A stretch of DNA of 5,530 bases from QNZT01 sp964651755 (lineage in GTDB: Bacteria > Campylobacterota > Campylobacteria > Campylobacterales > QNZT01). The notes under the pieces were generated by a model. The model saw only the letters and a list, made by a program, of their open reading frames with translations. It ran no database searches and was not told the origin of the DNA. Made by a program: the position numbers and the translations under genes. The stretch lies in NCBI GenBank assembly GCA_964651755.1, contig CAZYZD010000110.1, forward strand, positions 1 through 5,530. The letters are read 5' to 3'. Positions 1 through 5,503 of the stretch are shown here, piece by piece (within the stretch, counting starts at the first letter, position 1; each line of letters opens with the position of its first letter).

Positions 1-226
1 CTTGAAGGTTATGACCTTCACCACCGATATAACTGATCACTTCAAATCCACTTGTTAACCTGACTTTTGCAACTTTTCTAAGCGCTGAGTTAGGTTTCTT
101 TGGAGTTGTTGTGTAAACTCTTGTACAAACACCTCTTCTTTGAGGACATTTGGCAAGTGCCGGTGATTTAGACTTTTTAATCACCTTTTTTCTCTCTTTA
201 CGAATCAACTGATTAATAGTTGGCAC
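1..226 (-). CDS. rpsL: 30S ribosomal protein S12, N-terminal 75 codons (truncated by window edge)
   Basis: This is ribosomal protein S12, a small-subunit protein of the decoding centre and a target region for streptomycin-resistance mutations. The reading begins VPTINQLIRKERKK and includes CPQRRGVCTRVYTTT, PKKPNSALRK and SYIGGEGHNLQ, which are near-invariant S12 segments. Lys43 in the TTPKKPNS loop is the usual wild-type residue; the second resistance site near residue 88 lies outside the window. Full-length S12 is about 124-128 residues, so some 50 C-terminal residues are missing off the left edge, not by mutation. I chose the GTG at 226-224 because PTINQL is the family N-terminus and an AAGGA lies 6 nt upstream; an overlapping ATG one base upstream is out of frame. 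In bacteria rpsL is normally followed by rpsG and fusA, expected to the left. Identification is certain; the start is very likely. Confidence 0.97.
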   Translation of the reverse strand, partial: MPTINQLIRKERKKVIKKSKSPALAKCPQRRGVCTRVYTTTPKKPNSALRKVAKVRLTSGFEVISYIGGEGHNLQ

Positions 227-232
227 ATGTTT

Positions 233-237
233 TCCTT
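233..237 (-). promoter_or_regulatory. Ribosome binding site of rpsL (AAGGA)
   Basis: AAGGA on the minus strand lies 6 nt before the GTG start of rpsL (226-224) and 4 nt before an overlapping out-of-frame ATG (228-226). The 6-nt spacing favours the GTG, which is also the frame that encodes S12. Confidence 0.75.
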
Positions 238-255
238 TTTTAAATTTCCTTCTTT

Positions 256-267
256 GACAGACCTGTC
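256..267 (-). repeat. Short inverted repeat in the rpsL leader
   Basis: GACAG and CTGTC (5-bp arms, 2-bp spacer) form a near-palindrome. It lies between the putative -10 of rpsL (282-287) and its ribosome binding site (233-237). A 2-nt loop is too tight for a good RNA hairpin of the full arms, so a DNA operator is as likely as an RNA structure. It could also be chance, since 5-bp arms are short. Confidence 0.3.
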
Positions 268-281
268 TATAAAGGTGCGCA

Positions 282-287
282 ATAATA
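282..287 (-). promoter_or_regulatory. Putative -10 element of an rpsL promoter
   Basis: On the minus strand TATTAT (one mismatch to TATAAT) is preceded by a T8-G run (288-296). T-rich DNA in place of a defined -35 box is typical of sigma-70 promoters in Campylobacterota. Transcription would start near 275 and give a leader of about 50 nt before the rpsL GTG. This would let rpsL be transcribed independently of the secretion operon upstream. Prediction by eye only. Confidence 0.45.
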
Positions 288-358
288 CAAAAAAAATATT
301 TATAAAATGCTTAAGTTTGGGGGATTTAAACGTTTTTGAGAGTTTCTGTGCAGGAAAC

Positions 359-386
359 GGAGAGGTGTGTTTAAAACAACCTCCCC
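359..386 (-). terminator. Hairpin after the HlyD gene; weak terminator or 3'-end structure
   Basis: In minus-strand RNA, GGGGAGGU (386-379) pairs with ACCUCUCC (366-359), 8 bp including one G-U. A bulged C and an inner 4-bp UGUU/AACA stem then close a 3-nt loop. It lies 14 nt past the HlyD stop codon, where a terminator of the secretion operon would be expected. It is not followed by a U-tract (only GUUUCC), so it is not a canonical intrinsic terminator. On the plus strand the same arms carry an A-C mismatch but are followed by ATATTTTTAATTTTTT. A second, 5-bp GTTTC/GAAAC stem (342-358) directly adjoins it. Leaky termination, 3'-end stabilisation or a two-way barrier are all possible. Confidence 0.35.
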
Positions 387-400
387 ATATTTTTAATTTT

Positions 401-1705
401 TTAACGGACACTAATTCCTTCATTAAAATATTTGATAAGCGGATATACAAAAAACTCTATAATTCTTCTGCTGCCAACTTTAAATTCTGCTGTTGCAGTC
501 ATACCAGGTATAAGATATTTTTCTTCTCCTTCTACCATTAAAGAGACTTGTTTTGGTTTAATATAAACTTCATATATCAAACCAAACTTTTTATCATTAA
601 TAGCATTTGCTCCGATTTTTGTTACATTGCCATCAATCAATCCATAACGCTGAAAATTAAAAGCATCTATTTTAATCGCTACAGGCATACCCACTTTGAT
701 AAAACCTATATCTTTGTTTGCCACTTTCGCCTTTAACTCAATCGGTGTATGTTCAGGCACTATAGTCATCAAAGCCTGTGCAGGCTGAACCACTGCTCCA
801 ATGGTCGTAATCCCCACTTTTGCAATAATCCCATCTACAGGTGAAACAATAACCTGTTTTTTTCTTTTAAACTCTATAGTCTCTATCTGTGAACGCAGAG
901 CGACAGTCTCTTTCTTTTTCTTTGCCAGTTCTTCATAATACTTATTTTGAAAACTTCGAATCAGTAAATCTTTTTTCATCTTTGTTTCATGAAGCTGTTC
1001 CTGATATTTTAACAATTCATGGTCAAGTTTGGTAATCTCAATACGAAGTTGTGTATTTTTCTTTTTCAACTCATAATACTGAGACTTTGCAATGAGATCC
1101 AAAACCTTTTCCAGCCTTCTCTGTTCTTTCATCCCAAGTCGATATACTTCTTCAACCTTTTCTTTTTCTATCTGCGTAATCTCAATCTGCTGTTCTATCT
1201 GTTTTATCTGCTGTTCTATCTGCTTTTCCTGTTCAACGATCAATCTCTTCTCTGCATCATACATCCCCCGGATCATAGATACCAGAGCAGGATCAACATT
1301 TGAGGGGGCAACAAATTCAGTATTATTAAGTAAAGAGTTTATTTTCGCAACTTCCAGTTCAAGCAGTGCCAGCGTTCTCTTTTTCGCTTCAATATTTGTC
1401 TCTTCGACTGTCGGGTCGATTTCTATCAAAGGATCGCCTTTTTTGACAAAATCCCCCTCTTTTACATAGATCTTTTTCACAGATCCCACAGAGAGTGCCT
1501 GTACAGCTTTGACATCTCCCACTGGCATCACCTGAGCCCTACCGCTCACTACTACATCTGTTTTACCCAGGAACAACCACAACAGAGTCAATCCCATCAT
1601 AATCAGAATAGACCAGAGGATTTTTCTCCCGATCGGGCTTACCGGTCTCTCCTCTATCTCTACTAAATGGGGTTTAAAACTATTTTTATCATCAGTATTT
1701 GTCAT
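401..1705 (-). CDS. Type I secretion membrane fusion (periplasmic adaptor) protein, HlyD family
   Basis: This 434-residue protein would link the inner-membrane ABC exporter to the outer-membrane channel across the periplasm. A short cytoplasmic N-terminus is followed by one transmembrane segment at about residues 29-47 (ILWSILIMMGLTLLWLFLG). Two lipoyl-like half-motifs flank the hairpin: about 64-98 (GSVKKIYVKEGDFVKKGDPL) and about 285-317 (VSPVDGIIAKVG). Between them, about 100-280 is a long Glu/Lys/Gln-rich coiled coil that includes repeated heptads at 162-174. A beta-barrel region follows at about 320-410, and the end, RRIIEFFVYPLIKYFNEGIS, matches the typical HlyD-family C-terminus (I-E-x-x-x-x-P-L-x-x-Y). 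Length and layout are normal for a T1SS adaptor (HlyD/LapC type) rather than an RND adaptor. The ATG directly abuts the stop codon of the ABC gene (TAAATG) with a well-placed AGGAG inside that gene's end. One bacterial N-glycosylation sequon, D358-G-N360-V-T, lies in the periplasmic part. Confidence 0.93.
   Translation of the reverse strand: MTNTDDKNSFKPHLVEIEERPVSPIGRKILWSILIMMGLTLLWLFLGKTDVVVSGRAQVMPVGDVKAVQALSVGSVKKIYVKEGDFVKKGDPLIEIDPTVEETNIEAKKRTLALLELEVAKINSLLNNTEFVAPSNVDPALVSMIRGMYDAEKRLIVEQEKQIEQQIKQIEQQIEITQIEKEKVEEVYRLGMKEQRRLEKVLDLIAKSQYYELKKKNTQLRIEITKLDHELLKYQEQLHETKMKKDLLIRSFQNKYYEELAKKKKETVALRSQIETIEFKRKKQVIVSPVDGIIAKVGITTIGAVVQPAQALMTIVPEHTPIELKAKVANKDIGFIKVGMPVAIKIDAFNFQRYGLIDGNVTKIGANAINDKKFGLIYEVYIKPKQVSLMVEGEEKYLIPGMTATAEFKVGSRRIIEFFVYPLIKYFNEGISVR
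1185..1222 (-). repeat. 21-bp-period direct repeat encoding coiled-coil heptads
   Basis: The 17-nt string ATCTGCTGTTCTATCTG (plus-strand reading) occurs exactly at 1185-1201 and again at 1206-1222. The 21-bp period equals seven codons and encodes two successive heptads (QIEQQI-K-QIEQQI, residues 162-174) in the HlyD coiled coil. It looks like a recent in-frame heptad duplication, or selection on coiled-coil register. Confidence 0.8.
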
Positions 1706-3811
1706 TTATATCTCCTGCTGTGTATAGAGATGATAATAATATCCCTTCTTCTCTATCAAATCTTCATGTTTACCAGCCTCAACGATCTGACCTTTATCCA
1801 TTGCAATAATTACATCACAATCTTTTACGGTAGAGAGCCTGTGTGCAATAATAATCGTTGTTCGACCTTTTTTAATATTTTCAAGGTTCGCATTAATGAT
1901 CTTTTCAGACTCATAATCCAGTGCCGATGTTGCTTCATCAAAAATCAAAATACGCGGATTAGTCAAAAGAGCTCTCGCAATTGCAACCCTCTGCCTCTGT
2001 CCACCGGAAAGTGTCGAACCACGCTCACCCACTTCCGTGTCATATCCTTCCGGTAACTCGGAGATAAACCCATCTGCACCGGATATACGTGCTGCTGCAA
2101 TAATCTGATCCATCGGAGCATCCGGTTTTGCCATAGCAATATTCTCTTTAATCGTGCCCCGGAAAAGAAAGTTCTCCTGCAGTACCACACCTATCAAACC
2201 TCTGTACCATTTAGGATTAAAATGCCGTACATCTACCCCATCGATAAATACAGTTCCATCTGTAGGACTATAAAGCCGCTGAATAATTTTTGTAATCGTA
2301 CTTTTACCACTACCGCTTCGTCCAATAATTCCTACACTCATACCTGCTTCAATAGAAAAAGAGAGATCTTTCAAAACCATTGACCCCCCAGGCTTATAGG
2401 CAAAATTGACTTTATCAAACCGTATATGCCCCCGAATACCCGGCAGTGTGATCGCTTTATCGTTTTTTTGCTCAGTCGGTGTATTTAGGATATCTCCAAG
2501 TCTGTCCACAGACAATAGTGTCTGCTGAAACTCATTCCAAAGGTTAACCAGTCGGAGAATCGGTCCACTGAACTGATTGGCAAACATTTGAAAAGCAATC
2601 AATTGTCCTACTGAAAGCTCATTGTTAATTACCATCAAAACACCAAAATATAAAATAGAAATCGTCATCAGCTTCTGCAGCATCCCTGTCAAACCGCCCA
2701 TCACAAAACCAAAATTGCTCAGTTTAAAAGCGGAACTGACATAATCAGCAAGTTTCTCTTCCCAGCGTTTTTGCATTGCACCTTCAAGAGCCAGAGATTT
2801 TACTGTCTCAATACCTGTAATCGACTCTACAAGAAAAGAGTTTTGTTCAGCACCCATCTGGAATTTTTCTTCCAGTTTTTTTCTAAAATTTGGTGTTGCA
2901 AAAAAGTAAATCAGTGCCATCAATGAAACAAAAGAGACAGAAATCAGTGTCAATTTTACACTATACAAAAACATTACAAACAAAAATACAAAACTAAAGA
3001 GAACATCCAATAAAACAGTAACAGACTTGTTTGCAATAAAACTCCGTATCTGCTCCAGTTCCCGGACTCTGGCAATAATATTACCAACTTGTCTTACCAC
3101 AAAATACCCAAATGGCAATGCGACCAGATGACTGTAAAGTTTAGCACCTAATTTTGCATCTATCTTGGATGTCGTATGCACAAATACATAATTACGCATC
3201 AAATTCAATAAAAAGTCAAATACCGTCACCGCAAGAAAAGCGATTGCCAATACATCAAGTGTAGAAATAGAGTGATGCACCAACACTTTATCCAAAATCA
3301 CCTGCGTAAAGAGTGGTGTTACCAATCCAAAAAGCTGTATTACAAACGATGCAAGCAATACTTCGAAAATAATTCTTTTATAATGGAGCATTTCATTAAG
3401 AAACCAGCCGAATCCAAACTTTATTTTATCAGAGAAAACACGGTGTTTGACTACCATACTTTTACCACTGAACTCTTTGTTAAAGTCCTGGAAACTCATA
3501 AGGAGAGGTTTTTTCTGATGAGGATCATAAACCAGAACCTCTTTTTTCTCTTCACTTCCACTGATAATGGCACGATACTCGCCATTGTCCATTTCACAAA
3601 TAATCGGCATAGGATAATTTTTGATCAATTGTGCAAGAGAAAGTTTTTTAATCCCTATGCGAAATCCCTGCCTTTTTGCGATTCTGGCAAGTTCCTGTAT
3701 AGTAGGCTCTTTACCATCTTCTAAAGCATACTCTTTTGCAATACCTATACTATCTATATTAATCTGATTGAGACTTCCTGCAATCTCTAATGCTATTAAT
3801 GCTGTATGCAT
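1706..3811 (-). CDS. Type I secretion ABC exporter with degenerate C39-like domain (HlyB/LapB type)
   Basis: This 701-residue inner-membrane protein combines permease and ATPase; it would act as a homodimer, powering export of an unfolded protein through the adaptor and TolC-like channel. Residues 1-125 match the C39 peptidase-like domain of HlyB (ALIALEI near the start, VLVYDP at 93-97). By my alignment to HlyB, the catalytic Cys position holds Thr3 and the His position Tyr79, with only Asp96 kept, so it should bind substrate rather than cleave a leader. Six hydrophobic segments follow at about 147-420. The nucleotide-binding domain is intact: A-loop Tyr472, Walker A GRSGSGKST (497-505), Q-loop Gln545, X-loop EVGERG, signature LSGGQ (601-605), Walker B ILIFDE with Glu626, D-loop SALD, H-loop His657. 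Length is close to HlyB (707). It starts 10 bp after the TolC gene with AAAGGA 6 nt before the ATG. Confidence 0.95.
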   Translation of the reverse strand: MHTALIALEIAGSLNQINIDSIGIAKEYALEDGKEPTIQELARIAKRQGFRIGIKKLSLAQLIKNYPMPIICEMDNGEYRAIISGSEEKKEVLVYDPHQKKPLLMSFQDFNKEFSGKSMVVKHRVFSDKIKFGFGWFLNEMLHYKRIIFEVLLASFVIQLFGLVTPLFTQVILDKVLVHHSISTLDVLAIAFLAVTVFDFLLNLMRNYVFVHTTSKIDAKLGAKLYSHLVALPFGYFVVRQVGNIIARVRELEQIRSFIANKSVTVLLDVLFSFVFLFVMFLYSVKLTLISVSFVSLMALIYFFATPNFRKKLEEKFQMGAEQNSFLVESITGIETVKSLALEGAMQKRWEEKLADYVSSAFKLSNFGFVMGGLTGMLQKLMTISILYFGVLMVINNELSVGQLIAFQMFANQFSGPILRLVNLWNEFQQTLLSVDRLGDILNTPTEQKNDKAITLPGIRGHIRFDKVNFAYKPGGSMVLKDLSFSIEAGMSVGIIGRSGSGKSTITKIIQRLYSPTDGTVFIDGVDVRHFNPKWYRGLIGVVLQENFLFRGTIKENIAMAKPDAPMDQIIAAARISGADGFISELPEGYDTEVGERGSTLSGGQRQRVAIARALLTNPRILIFDEATSALDYESEKIINANLENIKKGRTTIIIAHRLSTVKDCDVIIAMDKGQIVEAGKHEDLIEKKGYYYHLYTQQEI
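1712..1716 (-). promoter_or_regulatory. Ribosome binding site of the HlyD gene, inside the ABC gene's end
   Basis: AGGAG on the minus strand lies 6 nt before the HlyD ATG (1705-1703) and forms part of the last sense codons (Gln-Glu) of the ABC gene. The junction reads AGGAGATATAAATG, so stop and start abut with no spacer. This arrangement favours translational coupling of exporter and adaptor and fixes the HlyD start. Confidence 0.85.
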
Positions 3812-3817
3812 TAAAAA

Positions 3818-3823
3818 TCCTTT
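3818..3823 (-). promoter_or_regulatory. Ribosome binding site of the ABC exporter gene, overlapping the upstream stop
   Basis: AAAGGA on the minus strand shares its first two bases with the TAA stop of the TolC gene (TAAAGGATTTTTAATG). It lies 6 nt before the ATG at 3811. Ribosomes finishing the channel gene would be placed directly at the exporter start, so the two are probably translationally coupled. Confidence 0.8.
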
Positions 3824-5483
3824 ATTGTATTAACTCACTGGAGATTGTTTGATAGACTTTGTCTATAACACCCATTCTAAACTCCAGTTCGCTCTGTATT
3901 TTATTTATCTCTATATAATCCAACTGTAAATCATCTACCAACCCTGCTCCTTTCAACTTTGCCATAATCTCTCCCTGTTGACATGTTTGCTCATACAGTT
4001 CCGATTCAACTTTTAATACTTTTTCAATAGATTGCTGCAACATTTTCCGCTGTTCTTCTTTTGATTCAAATTCAATCCTTGCTAAACGATATTTTTCTGC
4101 CAATTTTCGCAACTCATATTTGATTTTATCTATTGTTTTGTTGGTTTTATAGCCATTAAAAAGATCCCATTTGATATTTAATCCTACATCCCAGTTATTT
4201 TTTTGTAAACCTTTAATCGCCTCTAAAAGTGCTTTATCACTTCCCAGCATTACATAATCACCGCTGGCATATACAGTAGGTAAATACTCTTTTCTAACAA
4301 GAGCAAGTTCTTTCAATTTTTTTTCAATTTGTAGTTTCAGATACTTTGCACCGGCACTCTCTTCAAATGTTTTGATTTTACTGTTTTTAGGCTCTAGCAT
4401 AGCGAACTTACTACGATTCGTATCGATGCTGATATTGGCAAGCATTTCAATATTTTTGATTGCCCGTAAATAGCTCATTTTTTGCTGAGAAAGCTCTTTT
4501 TGTAAAGAAACAATTGAAAGTTTATCTTTTGTCAATACAATTTTTGCAACTTGACCCATTTCATATAAACGAACTTTCTTTTCTAAAATTCTATTTAAAA
4601 TATCTTCTATTTTTTTCTTAAAGTTAATAAAATTTTGTGCTTTTAACGCTGTAGTATAATACTCAAGCAGACGTCTTGAAATATCCTCTGCCTGAAGAGC
4701 CAACTCACTTTTGACAATCTCTATGTCTTTTTCACCCATTTCAACTTTTAAATCGGTTGCACCGAAATGGTAAAGCTCATGATTTAAATTCAAACTTAAA
4801 GAGTCCCTGAAGTCAGATGTCGAAGGATAAAATCTCCCCCCAACCCCTGTTTGTGCAGTTCTGGCAAATCCATGATAATATTCACCAGCATAACCAATAG
4901 AAAGGTTTGGATAATATTCACTTCGAATAATTTCCATATTCTCTTCACTGATTTTAATATCATGCTTTTTTAAAATTATCGCTGTTGCATTAATAAGCGT
5001 TAAATCCAGTAAATTCCAAAAATCTATATACTCTTTGCTTAAACTGTTGCAAAGCTCCTGAGAACTATCATCTCCATAATATTTTACAATTACAATCGGT
5101 TTGGTAATATTGTTATCTTTCCCAATTAAAGCCGTTATATTTTGATCATGTTCAATAGATGATACAATCTCTTCTGTCTCCGGCATTGGAACTGTTTTAT
5201 TTTCAGGTAAAGTGATATTCACATCTGCTGTTAGTGTTTTCTCCTCTGCAGAAACTGAAATAGAAGTCTGATTTTTATCATTTTGCTCTTCAACAATTGT
5301 TTCGGTAACATTAGTTTCATCTTCTGTTTTTGTTTCAGACAAAGTTTTTGTATCCTGCAACTCTTCTAAATACCACTTTTGAAGTGACTGTAAGTTATCT
5401 GCAAATATATCAATCTTTACCAAAGCAGATAGCAATATTACAATAAAAAGTGACTCTATAAAATATTTCAATATTTTACCCAA
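3822..5483 (-). CDS. TolC-family outer-membrane channel of the type I secretion system, with extended Asn/Thr-rich N-terminal linker
   Basis: This 553-residue protein would form the trimeric outer-membrane and periplasmic exit tunnel. Residues 1-28 look like a Sec signal peptide (hydrophobic FIESLFIVILLSALV, then IFA before D29); there is no lipobox Cys. A low-complexity acidic linker covers about 41-134. The OEP fold follows in two repeats: helix from about 147, strand YPNLSIGYAG (191-200), strand SLSLNLNHELYHFGATD (228-244) and helices to about 350; then helix 378-399, strand LPTVYASGDYVM (401-412), strand WDVGLNIKWDLFNGYKT (431-447) and helices to the end. The doubled strand-turn-strand with LxxxG/LFxG turns is diagnostic of TolC. 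At 553 residues it is longer than E. coli TolC, and the linker explains the excess. The outermost start is a TTG at 5483; an in-frame stop at 5501-5499 rules out anything further upstream. A second TTG at 5471 (protein MKYFIESL) is a serious alternative. Confidence 0.9.
   Translation of the reverse strand: MGKILKYFIESLFIVILLSALVKIDIFADNLQSLQKWYLEELQDTKTLSETKTEDETNVTETIVEEQNDKNQTSISVSAEEKTLTADVNITLPENKTVPMPETEEIVSSIEHDQNITALIGKDNNITKPIVIVKYYGDDSSQELCNSLSKEYIDFWNLLDLTLINATAIILKKHDIKISEENMEIIRSEYYPNLSIGYAGEYYHGFARTAQTGVGGRFYPSTSDFRDSLSLNLNHELYHFGATDLKVEMGEKDIEIVKSELALQAEDISRRLLEYYTTALKAQNFINFKKKIEDILNRILEKKVRLYEMGQVAKIVLTKDKLSIVSLQKELSQQKMSYLRAIKNIEMLANISIDTNRSKFAMLEPKNSKIKTFEESAGAKYLKLQIEKKLKELALVRKEYLPTVYASGDYVMLGSDKALLEAIKGLQKNNWDVGLNIKWDLFNGYKTNKTIDKIKYELRKLAEKYRLARIEFESKEEQRKMLQQSIEKVLKVESELYEQTCQQGEIMAKLKGAGLVDDLQLDYIEINKIQSELEFRMGVIDKVYQTISSELIQ
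5082..5363 (-). other. Region encoding a linker with five bacterial N-glycosylation sequons
   Basis: These codons (residues 41-134 of the TolC protein, numbered from the TTG at 5483) encode an acidic, Thr/Val/Asn-rich stretch with no predicted fold. Five Asn are in the D/E-X-N-X-S/T motif: ETNVT (N58), DKNQT (N71), DVNIT (N89), DQNIT (N115) and DNNIT (N125). A sixth, PENKT (N95), fits only the shorter N-X-T form. In Campylobacterota the periplasmic oligosaccharyltransferase PglB glycosylates this motif, preferentially in flexible regions. The motif is seen directly; glycosylation is inferred, and pglB is not in the window. Confidence 0.65.
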
Positions 5484-5489
5484 CCTTTT
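5484..5489 (-). promoter_or_regulatory. Possible ribosome binding site of the TolC gene (AAAAGG)
   Basis: AAAAGG on the minus strand directly touches the TTG at 5483 and lies 12 nt before the TTG at 5471. Neither spacing is ideal: zero is too close to work normally and twelve is long. If this is the real ribosome binding site, the 5471 start is favoured. Confidence 0.4.
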
Positions 5490-5497
5490 GAAAATAA

Positions 5498-5503
5498 ATT
5501 ATA
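5498..5503 (-). promoter_or_regulatory. Putative -10 (TATAAT) of the secretion operon promoter
   Basis: A perfect TATAAT lies on the minus strand 14 nt before the outer TTG of the TolC gene. The DNA upstream is A/T-rich (runs of T and A at 5511-5530) with no convincing TTGACA; the hexamer at 17-bp spacing is AAGTTT. Weak or absent -35 boxes are normal for sigma-70 promoters in Campylobacterota. A start site near 5490 would give an extremely short leader for the 5483 TTG and about 20 nt for the 5471 TTG. In such AT-rich DNA a chance TATAAT is possible, and the window ends before the upstream gene. Confidence 0.5.

Noticed and set aside
205..450. Minus-strand 81-codon frame spanning the HlyD end, the spacer and the rpsL start
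   Set aside because: It begins inside the HlyD gene in another frame, has no recognisable domain, runs through the rpsL promoter, leader and ribosome binding site, and ends in the overlapping ATG frame of rpsL.
227..541. Plus-strand 104-codon frame (MFSFFKFPSL...)
   Set aside because: It is antisense to the rpsL leader and the HlyD end, has no convincing ribosome binding site, and reads through the hairpin region. Its Phe-rich composition is what AT-rich antisense gives.
1019..1469. Plus-strand frames of 94 and 125 codons, Phe/Leu/Ser/Cys-rich, resembling membrane proteins
   Set aside because: They are the antisense of the Glu/Lys/Gln-rich HlyD coiled coil. The hydrophobicity follows from complementing GAA, AAA and CAG codons.
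401..1705. RND-type (AcrA/MexA) adaptor or EmrA-type drug efflux adaptor
   Set aside because: The uncleaved N-terminal membrane anchor, long coiled coil, HlyD-type C-terminal motif and adjacency to an HlyB-type exporter all fit type I protein secretion better.
3272..3724. Plus-strand 150-codon frame
   Set aside because: It lies wholly antisense to the well-supported ABC exporter N-terminal and transmembrane region and has no family features.
3433..3811. Active C39 bacteriocin-processing peptidase domain
   Set aside because: The domain is recognisable, but the catalytic Cys and His positions hold Thr and Tyr, so leader cleavage is not supported.
5399..5483. Lipoprotein signal on the TolC protein (as in OprM-type channels)
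   Set aside because: There is no Cys near the end of the hydrophobic segment, so an ordinary Sec signal peptide is more likely.
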